Source: Chitinophagaceae bacterium (GTDB lineage: Bacteria; Bacteroidota; Bacteroidia; Chitinophagales; Chitinophagaceae). Taken from it: a stretch of 64,000 nt of DNA. Every line of letters begins with the position of its first letter. The stretch's first letter is position 1. The position numbers and the translations under genes are program-made. The stretch covers positions 1-64,000 of the forward strand of contig JACCYQ010000077.1 in assembly GCA_013696395.1 (NCBI GenBank), in the 5' to 3' direction. The notes below the pieces were generated by a model. It ran no database searches. It saw only the letters and a program-made list of their open reading frames with translations, and was not told the DNA's origin. Shown in pieces: positions 29,249-39,159 of the stretch.

Positions 29249-30499
29249 CTAATACAGCATCCGGACTTTTATAGTATGGTTTACAGCCTTCAAAAGTTGT
29301 AATGCACGGTCAGATATCTTCTTATCAATATCAAGCACAACATAACCGATATTGTCATTGGTTTTCAAATACTGTCCAACGATATTGATTTTATTTTGAG
29401 ATAATGTGGTATTGATTTCAGAAAGAACACCTGGCACATTTTCATGTATATGCAGAATCCGGTGAGTACCTTCCTGCGGTGGCAGACTTAAAGCTGGAAT
29501 TGTGTGAGAACCATTTGTCATCCCTTTTTCGAGGAAATTAAAAAGCTTTATACTTACATCTTCGCCAATATTGGCCTGGGCTTCCTCAGTTGAGCCACCA
29601 ATATGGGGTGTTAAGATCACATTTGGTAATTGCTGTAAGGGTGAAATAAATCGATCTCCGCTTTTTTCAGGCTCCTGTGGAAAAACATCAATAGCTGCAC
29701 CACTTAATTTTTTGTCTAAAATAGACTGTCTTAATGCTTCAAGATCAACAACTTGTCCACGTGCATAATTAATTAGTATTGATGAGTTCTTGAAAAATTT
29801 TAAGGTTGATTTATTGATAATATTATATGTTTCCGGAGTTTCCGGAACATGTAATGTTACTACATCACTCTGGCTTAACAATTCCTTCAATGTCTTCATA
29901 TCGGAAGCGTTTCCCAGGGGTAATTTTGTTTCTACATCATAAAATCCCACTTTCATTCCAAATGCCTCCGCCAAAACACTAACCTGAGAACCAATATTCC
30001 CATAACCAATAATGCCCAGTTTTTTACCCCTCAATTCAAAACTGCCGGTTGCTTCTTTATACCATATTCCCTCATGGGCGGCTTTGTTTTTATCTGGAAT
30101 TCGGCGAATCAGCATAATAGCTGAACCGATTACTAATTCCGCCACGGAACGGGTATTGGAATAGGGAGCATTAAAAACAACCACCCCCTGGCGGGTAGCA
30201 GCATCCAGGTCAACCTGGTTTACACCAATACAAAAACAGCCGATTGCCTGTAGCTTTTTAGCTGCATTCAACACTTTTTCAGTTACTTGTGTTTTGGACC
30301 TGATGCCAAGGATGTGAACATCTTTGATTTCTTTAATCAATTCATCTTCAGATAAAGCCCTGGAAATTTTTTGCGCTTTTACGTATCCATTCGATTCAAA
30401 TTTTTTTAAAGCGGTATCGCTGATGTTTTCCAGAAAAAGTATCCTGATCTTCTCTTTCGGATAACTAGTTTGTTTTGGCGTCATAATTGCAAATATCAA
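29249..30499 (-). CDS. serA: D-3-phosphoglycerate dehydrogenase
   Basis: GCFCIGVNQVDLDAATRQGVVVFNAPYSNTRSVAELVIG; GKKLGIIGYGNIGSQVSVLAEAFGM; LTPHIGGSTEEAQANIG; C-terminal ACT domain NVPGVLSEINTTLSQNKINIVGQYL. Confidence 0.95.
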   Translation of the reverse strand: MIFAIMTPKQTSYPKEKIRILFLENISDTALKKFESNGYVKAQKISRALSEDELIKEIKDVHILGIRSKTQVTEKVLNAAKKLQAIGCFCIGVNQVDLDAATRQGVVVFNAPYSNTRSVAELVIGSAIMLIRRIPDKNKAAHEGIWYKEATGSFELRGKKLGIIGYGNIGSQVSVLAEAFGMKVGFYDVETKLPLGNASDMKTLKELLSQSDVVTLHVPETPETYNIINKSTLKFFKNSSILINYARGQVVDLEALRQSILDKKLSGAAIDVFPQEPEKSGDRFISPLQQLPNVILTPHIGGSTEEAQANIGEDVSIKLFNFLEKGMTNGSHTIPALSLPPQEGTHRILHIHENVPGVLSEINTTLSQNKINIVGQYLKTNDNIGYVVLDIDKKISDRALQLLKAVNHTIKVRMLY

Positions 30500-30583
30500 A
30501 CAAATTAAAAATTGACAATAAATTTTAGATCTTACGTTTATAATCCTAAGATTCTTATTTTCCGGTCATTAAAACTGAACCTT

Positions 30584-31771
30584 TTGAAAATACCATTTTA
30601 TATAATCATCCTTTTATTTGCCCTGGCTTCCTGCCAGGCTTCTGCGGATAAAAGAGCCAACCAGATTGATTCACTTCCGTTAGCTCATATACCTCACCTG
30701 CCAGACAGGGAAATTTATCATGAAGCTGTTAAGGAATATGTGAATGCCAACCTGGTGAACAACAATTTTAGCGGCGGTATTCTGGTAGCTAAAAATGGTG
30801 TTATCGTTTACGAAGAATATGCCGGCTACAAGGATTTTCGTTCTAAAGACTCCCTGACGGCGGAAACTCCTGTTCATATTGCATCTACCACGAAAACAAT
30901 AACTGCTATGGCGGTTCTTAAATTGGTAGAACAAGGTAAACTGAAACTGGATGATACATTGAATAGCTTCTTTCCCCAATTAGCTTATGAAGGAATTACC
31001 ATAAAAATGCTTTTAAGCCATCGTACGGGTCTGCCTAATTATCTATATTATTTTGAAAAAAATAAATGGGATAAGAAAAAGATGATCACTAACCAGGATG
31101 TACTGGAATCTTTATATAAAAAGCAACCCGGAGGTAGCGGACGGCCCGGTCGCAACTTTAATTATAATAACACCAATTATGTTTTACTGGCGACTTTAAT
31201 TGAAAAAGTTTCGGGGCTTACTTATGCGGATTTTCTGAAAAATGAAATTTTTGATCCGTTGAAAATGAAACATACTTATGTCTATGATATGCATACTGCG
31301 GCTCTTGCTACCCCCTCATTTAATTGGGATGGAAGTTTTTGGGCGCTCGATGAATTTGATCTGACTTATGGGGATAAAAATATTTATTCAACTCCCCGGG
31401 ACCTGTTAAAGTGGGACCAGGCTTTGTCTTCAGGCCGGGTGCTAAACGCAACTTTACTGGATTCAGCCTATACCCCATTAAGCAATGAAAGACCTTCCAT
31501 TCATAACTATGGTTTAGGTTGGCGTTTATTATTATTGAAAAATGGAAAAAAAGTAATCTATCATCATGGCCGCTGGCATGGATTTAATTCCATATTTGCC
31601 CGATTACCTGAAGAGAATGCAACGATTATTATTCTGGGTAATCGATTTAATCGCCGCATATATGAAGCCCGTGATATGTATGATATTTTTGGCGATTATT
31701 CAGGTAAAGGTCCTTGGATTAAAAGTAATCACAACCAAACTAAAAATTCTTCTCTTTCAAAAAAAGCCTGA
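30584..31771 (+). CDS. Serine hydrolase (beta-lactamase/PBP4*-like), lipoprotein; proposed TTG start MKIPFYIIILLFALASCQ
   Basis: TPVHIASTTKTITAMAVLKLVEQGKLKLDDTLNSFFP (SxxK); GRNFNYNNTNYVLLATLIEKVSG (YxN); HHGRWHGFNS. Confidence 0.9.
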   Translation: MKIPFYIIILLFALASCQASADKRANQIDSLPLAHIPHLPDREIYHEAVKEYVNANLVNNNFSGGILVAKNGVIVYEEYAGYKDFRSKDSLTAETPVHIASTTKTITAMAVLKLVEQGKLKLDDTLNSFFPQLAYEGITIKMLLSHRTGLPNYLYYFEKNKWDKKKMITNQDVLESLYKKQPGGSGRPGRNFNYNNTNYVLLATLIEKVSGLTYADFLKNEIFDPLKMKHTYVYDMHTAALATPSFNWDGSFWALDEFDLTYGDKNIYSTPRDLLKWDQALSSGRVLNATLLDSAYTPLSNERPSIHNYGLGWRLLLLKNGKKVIYHHGRWHGFNSIFARLPEENATIIILGNRFNRRIYEARDMYDIFGDYSGKGPWIKSNHNQTKNSSLSKKA

Positions 31772-31819
31772 TAAAATCAGATTTGATTCTCAACTTTATA
31801 CTTCTTTAAAAAAGCAGGA

Positions 31820-33337
31820 ATGCATTTATTAAATTCCAGGGCTATTCGTCAATGGGATGAATTTACTATACAACATGAACCAATACATTCTATTCAGTTA
31901 ATGGAGAGAGCTGCATTACGTTGTATTGAATGGCTTGATAAAAACGGATTAACAAACAAACATTTTCATGTTTTTTGCGGCAAAGGAAATAATGCCGGAG
32001 ATGGATTAGCCATTGCCCGGCTTTTATACCACAAAAATTGCCTGGTCACTGTTTATATTTTAGAATTCGGGCATTTGGGTACAGAAGATTTCCAGGCTAA
32101 CCTGCAACGATTACATGGCCTGGATATCCCGATAATCTATATTCAGAATGAATCTCATTTCCGGGAATTTAATAAAGAAGAAATAATTATTGATTGCCTG
32201 TATGGTACGGGTCTAAACCGTCCCCTGGAGGGGATTGCTGAAAAACTGGTTAATCATCTTAATCAATCCGGGTGTAAGATCATTTCAATTGATATTCCTT
32301 CTGGTCTGCCTGCAGATCAGTCTGCAAAAGATCATCCCACTATAAAAGCAACCCATACACTAACTTTTCAGGTACCAAAAATATCATTTTTCTTATCTGA
32401 GAATGCTAGTTCGATCGGAAAGGTTCATGTTTTAGATATAGGTTTGCACCCGGTATTCCTGGAAAAATTGGAAGCGGATTATACATTGACAGATATAACA
32501 CTTGCCAGGCAAATATTTAAACCCAGAAACAGTTTCAGTCATAAAGGAAATTTCGGTCATGCATTGCTGGTAGCTGGCAGTCATGGGAAGATGGGTGCTG
32601 CTGTCCTGGCTGCTAAAGCTTGCCTGCGCAGTGGTGCAGGTCTTTTAACCTGTCATGTTCCGGAATGCGGTTATGTTATCATGCAAACGACGGTTATCGA
32701 AGCGATGGTTTCTACGGATGTCAATATGTTTATGAATACAAAATTTGAATCCAGCCTGGAACCTTACAAATGCATAGGCATTGGACCTGGCCTTGGAAAA
32801 GGGGCTGAAACAGTATCATTATTGAAATTTCTCCTAACAAACTTTAAGAATCCTTGTGTGCTGGATGCGGATGCGTTAAATATACTTGCAGATAATTCTG
32901 AAATGCTTTCGTTGATCCCACCCGATTCCATTCTCACTCCTCATCCAAAAGAATTTGAAAGATTATTTGGGCCTGATGAAAGTGATTTTGACAGCATTCA
33001 AAAAGCCCGGCTAAAGGCTAAAGAATTAAAAGTGGTGATTGTTTTGAAAGGTCATCACAGTTTTATTGCCACGCCTGCGGGCAAGGGTTATTTTAATGCT
33101 TCGGGTAATGCAGGCATGGCAACAGGAGGAACAGGTGATGTTCTAACAGGTATCCTTACCTCTTTATTGGCCCAGGGCTATGACCCTGTTCAGACAGCTA
33201 TATTCGGGGTTTACCTGCATGGTTTGGCCGGAGATCTCGCTGCACATTATCTTTCTGAAGAGGCCCTGATTGCCGGCGACCTGGTTTCGTATTTAGGGAA
33301 TGCTTTTATTAAAATTCAACAAGAGGCTGCTGAATAG
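31820..33337 (+). CDS. nnr: Bifunctional NAD(P)H-hydrate repair enzyme (epimerase plus ADP-dependent dehydratase)
   Basis: Epimerase domain VFCGKGNNAGDGLAIARLL, IIDCLYGTGLNRPL; dehydratase domain GHALLVAGSHGKMGAAVLAAKACLRSGAGLLTC, GIGPGLGKG, GNAGMATGGTGDVLTGILTSLLAQGYDP. Confidence 0.95.
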   Translation: MHLLNSRAIRQWDEFTIQHEPIHSIQLMERAALRCIEWLDKNGLTNKHFHVFCGKGNNAGDGLAIARLLYHKNCLVTVYILEFGHLGTEDFQANLQRLHGLDIPIIYIQNESHFREFNKEEIIIDCLYGTGLNRPLEGIAEKLVNHLNQSGCKIISIDIPSGLPADQSAKDHPTIKATHTLTFQVPKISFFLSENASSIGKVHVLDIGLHPVFLEKLEADYTLTDITLARQIFKPRNSFSHKGNFGHALLVAGSHGKMGAAVLAAKACLRSGAGLLTCHVPECGYVIMQTTVIEAMVSTDVNMFMNTKFESSLEPYKCIGIGPGLGKGAETVSLLKFLLTNFKNPCVLDADALNILADNSEMLSLIPPDSILTPHPKEFERLFGPDESDFDSIQKARLKAKELKVVIVLKGHHSFIATPAGKGYFNASGNAGMATGGTGDVLTGILTSLLAQGYDPVQTAIFGVYLHGLAGDLAAHYLSEEALIAGDLVSYLGNAFIKIQQEAAE

Positions 33338-33346
33338 ATCAATTAA

Positions 33347-34027
33347 CTATAATGAATCTTTTACAGCCTTCCAGATATTATCAGCGAGCATTGCATGTCC
33401 TTCTGCAGTTGGATGTATGCCATCATCCTGGTTAAGTGCTCTTTCCCCTCCCACCCCCTCTAATAAAAAAGGTATGAGAATCATATTATTTTCTTGGGCC
33501 AGTGAAGGAAATATTTCCCTGAACTCCTTACTGTATTGGGCTCCCATGTTAGGAGGAACCTGCATTCCTGCGAGCACCAGGGTAGATTCAGGATATTTTT
33601 CTTTGACCTTGTCTATAATTAATTGGAGATTATTTCTCGTTTCAGTTACCGGTATACCTCTTAATCCATCATTGGCCCCAAGTTCCAAAACAAAAACATC
33701 TATAGGTTGACGTAATATCCAATCGATCCGGGCACTGCCGCCTGATGTTGTTTCCCCGCTTACACCAGCATTGATAACAGTATAAGGTAAATTCAGTGAA
33801 TCAATTTTTTTTTGAATTAATGCGGGAAAAGCTTCCACCTGTTCAAGTCCGTAACCTGCCGTCAAACTATTACCAAAAAACAAAATGGTTTTATTATCCT
33901 TTTTACCGGGTGCATTTTGTTTCTGTATGGAATCTTTTTTCGCTTCAGTTTTTTTGCTTTCATTGCTGCCACAGGCATTGAAAAAGGATAAAATAAAAAG
34001 TATTAAAATATAGTGTGAAAATTTCAT
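33347..34027 (-). CDS. Arylesterase/TesA-like GDSL hydrolase (lipoprotein; start MKFSHY at 34027)
   Basis: TILFFGNSLTAGYGLEQVEAFPALIQKKIDS; VINAGVSGETTSGGSARIDWIL; LELGANDGLRGIP; DDGIHPTAEGHAMLADNIW. Confidence 0.92.
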   Translation of the reverse strand: MKFSHYILILFILSFFNACGSNESKKTEAKKDSIQKQNAPGKKDNKTILFFGNSLTAGYGLEQVEAFPALIQKKIDSLNLPYTVINAGVSGETTSGGSARIDWILRQPIDVFVLELGANDGLRGIPVTETRNNLQLIIDKVKEKYPESTLVLAGMQVPPNMGAQYSKEFREIFPSLAQENNMILIPFLLEGVGGERALNQDDGIHPTAEGHAMLADNIWKAVKDSL

Positions 34028-34142
34028 GGTCAATGATTGGATGGTGAACAAAACAAGATTAAACGTGTTTCTAACAACTCAGCATAGGTATATCAACTAT
34101 TTTTATACCAATTACCCGATGAAGTGCAAATAAAATGAACTT

Positions 34143-34847
34143 ATGGATACAATCCTTCAAGTAGAAAATATAAGTAAGACTTACCAAAGTGCCGGCCGCA
34201 CGTTGACTGTGTTGGCCGGAATAGATTTTTTTGTAATGGCTGGAGATACTGTTTCCATAGTAGGACCGTCCGGAAGTGGAAAAACGACCTTACTGGGACT
34301 TTGTGCGGGACTCGATCATGCTACCACAGGTACTATCGCTTTGAATGGAATTACACTTGAAAATTTAACGGAAGATCAGCGGGCACAGGTAAGGAACCGG
34401 CATGTAGGATTTATTTTTCAGAATTTTCAATTGATTCCCACACTGACTGCGCTTGAAAATGTAATGGTGCCTTTGGAATTAAGGGGTGAAAAGAATATCC
34501 GGTCAAGATCATTAGATCTTCTGGATAAAGTTGGCCTTTCAGACAGGGGGCACCACTATCCATCTCAATTGAGCGGGGGTGAACAACAACGGGTTTCCCT
34601 TGCAAGGGCATTTTCCAATACCCCTAAAATTTTATTTGCGGATGAACCTACCGGAAACCTGGATGCGGAAACCAGTGACAAAATAGTTCAACTCATTTTT
34701 AATTTAAATAAAGATATGGGAACAACACTTGTGCTGGTGACCCATGATCTGGAACTGGCATCAAGAACGGGACGAATCATTAAATTAAAAGGTGGAAGAA
34801 TGGTATCTGATGAACTCACAAAGATTCAACCCGCCTCCATGCCCTGA
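34143..34847 (+). CDS. ABC transporter ATP-binding protein (YbbA/LolD-like)
   Basis: VSIVGPSGSGKTTLLGLCAGLD; YPSQLSGGEQQRVSLARAFSNTPKILFADEPTGNLDAETSDKI. Confidence 0.94.
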   Translation: MDTILQVENISKTYQSAGRTLTVLAGIDFFVMAGDTVSIVGPSGSGKTTLLGLCAGLDHATTGTIALNGITLENLTEDQRAQVRNRHVGFIFQNFQLIPTLTALENVMVPLELRGEKNIRSRSLDLLDKVGLSDRGHHYPSQLSGGEQQRVSLARAFSNTPKILFADEPTGNLDAETSDKIVQLIFNLNKDMGTTLVLVTHDLELASRTGRIIKLKGGRMVSDELTKIQPASMP

Positions 34848-34918
34848 TTATATGATTTCAACTAATCATTAACGTTAGACCTGATATCCAACTGATAAAT
34901 TAAAATCAATATTTACGA

Positions 34919-37456
34919 ATGAATAAACAACCAATAAGTTTTAAATGGCTGGCATTAATGGCCTGGCGCGACAGCCGCCGGAACCGCAGTCGTTTATTAT
35001 TATTTGTTTCTTCCATCATTTTAGGCATTGCAGCGCTGGTCGCAATATTTTCTCTGAGTAATAACCTGAAACAGGAAATTGACAACCAGGCTGCCTCATT
35101 ATTGGGAGCCGACCTGGAGATATCTGACAACAAACCTTTTTCACCAACCATTAGAAAACTGATTGATTCATTGGGAGACCGTAAATCTGAAGAAAGAAGA
35201 TTTACAAGTATGGCTTATTTTCCAAAAAATGGTGGTAGCCGACTGATCGAAGCAAGAGCATTAGGTGGTGATTTTCCATATTATGGAAAACTGGAAACCA
35301 CTCCTGCTGCTGCAGGAAAACAATTTCGCAATGGTCAGCAGGCTTTGGTTGACCAGACGTTAATGTTGCAATACGATGTACAACCTGGCGATTCAGTAAG
35401 AGTGGGTAATACAAATTTTATCATTGCAGGAAGTTTAGAAGGTGCGCCCGGGCAAAGCGGTTTATCCGCATCCGTGGCACCGGTTGTTTATATTCCACTC
35501 TCCTACCTGGAACAAACCGGTCTTGAACAAAAAGGAAGTCGCATTAATTACCGGTATTATTTCAAGTACGACAGGCAGGTAAACATGCAAAAGTTAATGC
35601 AGCAATTAGAACCAGTATTAGATGCGGAAGATGTGAACTACGACACCACTGAAACACAAAAAGAAGATACTGCCCGATCTTTCAGGGATGTTACACGCTA
35701 TTTAACTTTGATTGGTTTTGTCGCACTCCTGCTTGGTTGTATTGGTGTTGCCAGTGCCATTCATATTTATGTTAGGGAAAAGATCAATACAATTGCCGTG
35801 TTACGTTGCCTGGGTGCCAGTGCCTCGCAGGCATTCCTGATCTACCTGTTACAAATAACCGCAATTGGAATGATCGGTTCAATTTTAGGAGCAGCATTAG
35901 GAACCATTATTCAACAATTTCTTCCAATAATATTGAAAGAACTTTTGCCAATAGAAATGAATACACCTGTTTCCTGGCTGGCCATTGGACAGGGCATCCT
36001 TTCCGGCCTGATCATTTCCCTGCTGTTTGCATTATTACCATTAGTGTCTATCAGGAAGATTTCACCGCTTAATACACTACGCATTTCTTTTCAACCGAGT
36101 TTGATGAAAGACCCATTGAAATGGTTGATCTATTCGCTGATACTGATTTTTATTTTCGGATTTACCCTTTTCCATACACGTAGCTGGCAAAATGCTTTGG
36201 CTTTTACATTTGGAATCACTATTGCTTTTTTAATCTTATCAGCGATTGCCTCTCTATTAATATGGGCCGCCAGAAAATTCTTTCCGGACCGTGCTAACTA
36301 TTTATGGCGACAAGGATTTTCAAATCTCTTTCGGCCTAATAATCAAACAACCGTTTTGATTGTTTCCATCGGACTTGGTACGGCATTGGTTTGCACGTTA
36401 TTCTTTGTTCAAAATATATTATTGAGTAGTGTTACGCTGGCCACCAGTGGTAACCAGCCCAATATGGTTTTGTTTGATATTCAAACGGCACAAAGGGAAA
36501 AAATAATGACATTGGCCAAAGACCAGGATCTGCAAGTGCATGGAATGGTTCCAATAGTAAATATGCGTTTGGAGAGAATTAATAATATAACGCCTGCCGT
36601 GCTGGAAAAAGACAGCACATTACCCATGCGTAACTGGATTTTCAGTCGCGAATACCGGGTTACTTTTCGCGATACAATTTCATCATCCGAAAAAATTACA
36701 GAAGGGAAATGGGTCGGTGTTGCAGAAGAAGGATCCGCCATTCCTATATCCATGGAACAGCGGTATGCAGAAAGAAATGGTCTTGAAATTGGCGATACAC
36801 TTATTTTCAATGTGCAGGGTGCATTGATGCCAACTATCATAAGCAGCTTTAGAGAGGTTGACTGGAACAGGATTCAAACCAACTTCCTGGTTGTTTTTCC
36901 AAAAAATTCTTTGGAAGCGGCGCCACAATTTCATGTGTTGATGACAAGGGTACAGGGAGTTGAAAAATCTGCCGCTTTTCAACGATCCGTTGTGCAACAA
37001 TTCCCCAATGTTTCAATTATTGACCTGGGATTAATTCTCAGTATTCTTGATAATATATTAAGTAAAATAGGATTTGTGATCCGTTTTATGGCCGCATTCA
37101 GCATAATCACGGGGTTGGTTGTATTGATTGCTTCCATTATGATCAGTAAGTTTCAGCGTATACAGGAAACTGTTTTATTGCGCACATTAGGTGCAAGCCG
37201 CAAACAGGTTTTTGCCATTACTGCACTTGAATATTTTTTCCTGGGGGCCATGGCTTCCTTAACCGGCATTTTATTGGCGCTGGCAGCCAGTTGGGCTTTG
37301 GCTAAATATACATTCGAAACAAGTTTTACACCCCAATGGTTACCGGTTCCCATAATATTTATATTCGTTTGTGCATTAACGGTATCAATCGGTTTATTTA
37401 ATAGCCGGGATGTATTGAACAAACCACCATTGGATATATTAAGACAGGAAGTCTAA
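34919..37456 (+). CDS. FtsX-like ABC transporter permease (YbbP-like)
   Basis: 845 aa, two FtsX cores; LLFVSSIILGIAALVAIFSLSNNLKQEIDNQAASLLGADLEI; INTIAVLRCLGASASQAFLIYLLQ; ETVLLRTLGASRKQVFAITALEYFFLG. Confidence 0.93.
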   Translation: MNKQPISFKWLALMAWRDSRRNRSRLLLFVSSIILGIAALVAIFSLSNNLKQEIDNQAASLLGADLEISDNKPFSPTIRKLIDSLGDRKSEERRFTSMAYFPKNGGSRLIEARALGGDFPYYGKLETTPAAAGKQFRNGQQALVDQTLMLQYDVQPGDSVRVGNTNFIIAGSLEGAPGQSGLSASVAPVVYIPLSYLEQTGLEQKGSRINYRYYFKYDRQVNMQKLMQQLEPVLDAEDVNYDTTETQKEDTARSFRDVTRYLTLIGFVALLLGCIGVASAIHIYVREKINTIAVLRCLGASASQAFLIYLLQITAIGMIGSILGAALGTIIQQFLPIILKELLPIEMNTPVSWLAIGQGILSGLIISLLFALLPLVSIRKISPLNTLRISFQPSLMKDPLKWLIYSLILIFIFGFTLFHTRSWQNALAFTFGITIAFLILSAIASLLIWAARKFFPDRANYLWRQGFSNLFRPNNQTTVLIVSIGLGTALVCTLFFVQNILLSSVTLATSGNQPNMVLFDIQTAQREKIMTLAKDQDLQVHGMVPIVNMRLERINNITPAVLEKDSTLPMRNWIFSREYRVTFRDTISSSEKITEGKWVGVAEEGSAIPISMEQRYAERNGLEIGDTLIFNVQGALMPTIISSFREVDWNRIQTNFLVVFPKNSLEAAPQFHVLMTRVQGVEKSAAFQRSVVQQFPNVSIIDLGLILSILDNILSKIGFVIRFMAAFSIITGLVVLIASIMISKFQRIQETVLLRTLGASRKQVFAITALEYFFLGAMASLTGILLALAASWALAKYTFETSFTPQWLPVPIIFIFVCALTVSIGLFNSRDVLNKPPLDILRQEV

Positions 37457-37457
37457 A

Positions 37458-38582
37458 TCAGATTCTTAACCGGTTAAGTACATGAACTTTGGCCAGAATA
37501 CTTTTAAGGCGCATTTTATTGCTGGTATCGTAACCACCAGCAACTCCATCGCTACCATTTTTAAATGATTGCAAATCTGCGATCAGGCGGTTAATCTTAG
37601 CTTCATCCTTAACCGGTAATAACCTGGCTTTCTCTTCAAGAATAGCAATATTACTTTTGTAAAAATCATCTTGTATGGTGAGGAAATCGTTGGAAAATTT
37701 TTTAAACCGGTCTACCAGGTCATAGATACTTACACAACTGCCAAGCAGGTCTTTAATAGCTTCATTATTCAATTTCTCCTTAAAATTAAAATCAGCGGAT
37801 GATGAATTTGATATATCAAAGAGGCCATTTACCTGGTTGCCAATAGACTGGCGCAGATCGAGGCGTTGCTCCAACATGCTTTTAATAGATTCCACTTCTT
37901 CCATATAAGCACGGTATTCCACAGCATGCTGGTAAAGGGCATTTTCGAACATGGAATTATTGCGATTAAGCTCTGTATAAAATTCAATATAAGGCATTAA
38001 CTGCTCGTTGATTTTTTTAATAATGGATGATGAAATTGGATTTGAAACATCTACAATCAATGAGTCCGCTTTGCGCCCTATTTTTTCAATTCTTGGAGTT
38101 ATAGTTGTAAATGATGATATGGTTGAAACCACACTGGAAATCATTTGCAGTGGTGGAAATGTATTTTTGAGACCTTCAAAAATATTGGTCACATTTCCTT
38201 TCAACCGTTTTTTTTCATGATCCATAATAGGCAACAGGTTGATGTTATCTTCCAAAGTTTGATTGATGACATCGAGTAATTGAAATCCCAGCACTTCACT
38301 GGATGGATTATTTACATCCATCAGTTTTTTATACAAAAGGTTTTGGCTGCGGGCATTCGAAATTTCTATCGTACCCTGGTGTATTTCTTTGATGATCTCG
38401 ATACCATTCAGAATCAATAAGTGGTCTCGTTCGTATTTTGCTTTGTCCGACTGTAATTCATTTTCCTGCATTTCTTTGATTATGCCTTTGAGCATTTCAA
38501 TTTCACGTGCCAGGTCGGAATCCTGACTCCAACTATAATATCCTAAAAATATTGGCAATACCAGGAGGATGATCTTTTTCAT
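37458..38582 (-). CDS. Secreted, predominantly alpha-helical protein of unknown function
   Basis: Signal peptide MKKIILLVLPIFLGYYSWSQ; long charged heptad-like helices; central hydrophobic stretch FPPLQMISSVVSTISSFTTITP. Confidence 0.7.
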   Translation of the reverse strand: MKKIILLVLPIFLGYYSWSQDSDLAREIEMLKGIIKEMQENELQSDKAKYERDHLLILNGIEIIKEIHQGTIEISNARSQNLLYKKLMDVNNPSSEVLGFQLLDVINQTLEDNINLLPIMDHEKKRLKGNVTNIFEGLKNTFPPLQMISSVVSTISSFTTITPRIEKIGRKADSLIVDVSNPISSSIIKKINEQLMPYIEFYTELNRNNSMFENALYQHAVEYRAYMEEVESIKSMLEQRLDLRQSIGNQVNGLFDISNSSSADFNFKEKLNNEAIKDLLGSCVSIYDLVDRFKKFSNDFLTIQDDFYKSNIAILEEKARLLPVKDEAKINRLIADLQSFKNGSDGVAGGYDTSNKMRLKSILAKVHVLNRLRI

Positions 38583-38633
38583 ATTGTTTATATTTTCCCT
38601 TTACAAAAAGGAGTGATTCGATCTTTCAATTAC

Positions 38634-39044
38634 TTACTTGAGTTCTGCTACCGGCCAGAAAAAATAGGTTTCTTTCCCTTCGTATTTATTGATCAGGCTT
38701 TTAATGTGTAGGAACAAACGATTATCGGGAAGTATAACGCCTTCATAATTTACCAGTCCTTCCTTGCTTTTTAAAGTAAAACTGAGTACTGTATCCTCAA
38801 TCACATATTGCCCTTTGGTGGGAGATTTGTGATCTTTTGAAAACCACTTCACCAGGTTTTGAGGATTGCCAGCGGTAGTATAGCCAATTACATCACCTTC
38901 GGGATAAAATCGCAGGTAAAACCGGAACGGGTTCAGTGTATCGGAAAGCGTATGATACAGACCGTTATAACTCGGTTTCAACTTCGTTTGTGCATCGCAG
39001 TTAAATACCAAAATCAATAAACAAAATGCTAACAAGTATTTCAT
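38634..39044 (-). CDS. Small secreted protein of unknown function
   Basis: 136 aa with signal peptide MKYLLAFCLLILVFNCDAQ; beta-rich pattern FRFYLRFYPEGDVIGYTTAGN. Confidence 0.65.
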   Translation of the reverse strand: MKYLLAFCLLILVFNCDAQTKLKPSYNGLYHTLSDTLNPFRFYLRFYPEGDVIGYTTAGNPQNLVKWFSKDHKSPTKGQYVIEDTVLSFTLKSKEGLVNYEGVILPDNRLFLHIKSLINKYEGKETYFFWPVAELK

Positions 39045-39159
39045 ATTTTAAGTTGTAATTACTTTCTTCCTTACCATTCCTGTTCTGCTCCAGTCACTGA
39101 TCCTTAACAAGTAATTTTTTTCCGGAACGATGATAGTGCCACATCGTTGGTGATCCTTA

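Noticed and set aside
36481-36840. 119-aa minus-strand ORF inside the FtsX permease gene
   Set aside because: Antisense shadow with no supporting start signal or family motif.
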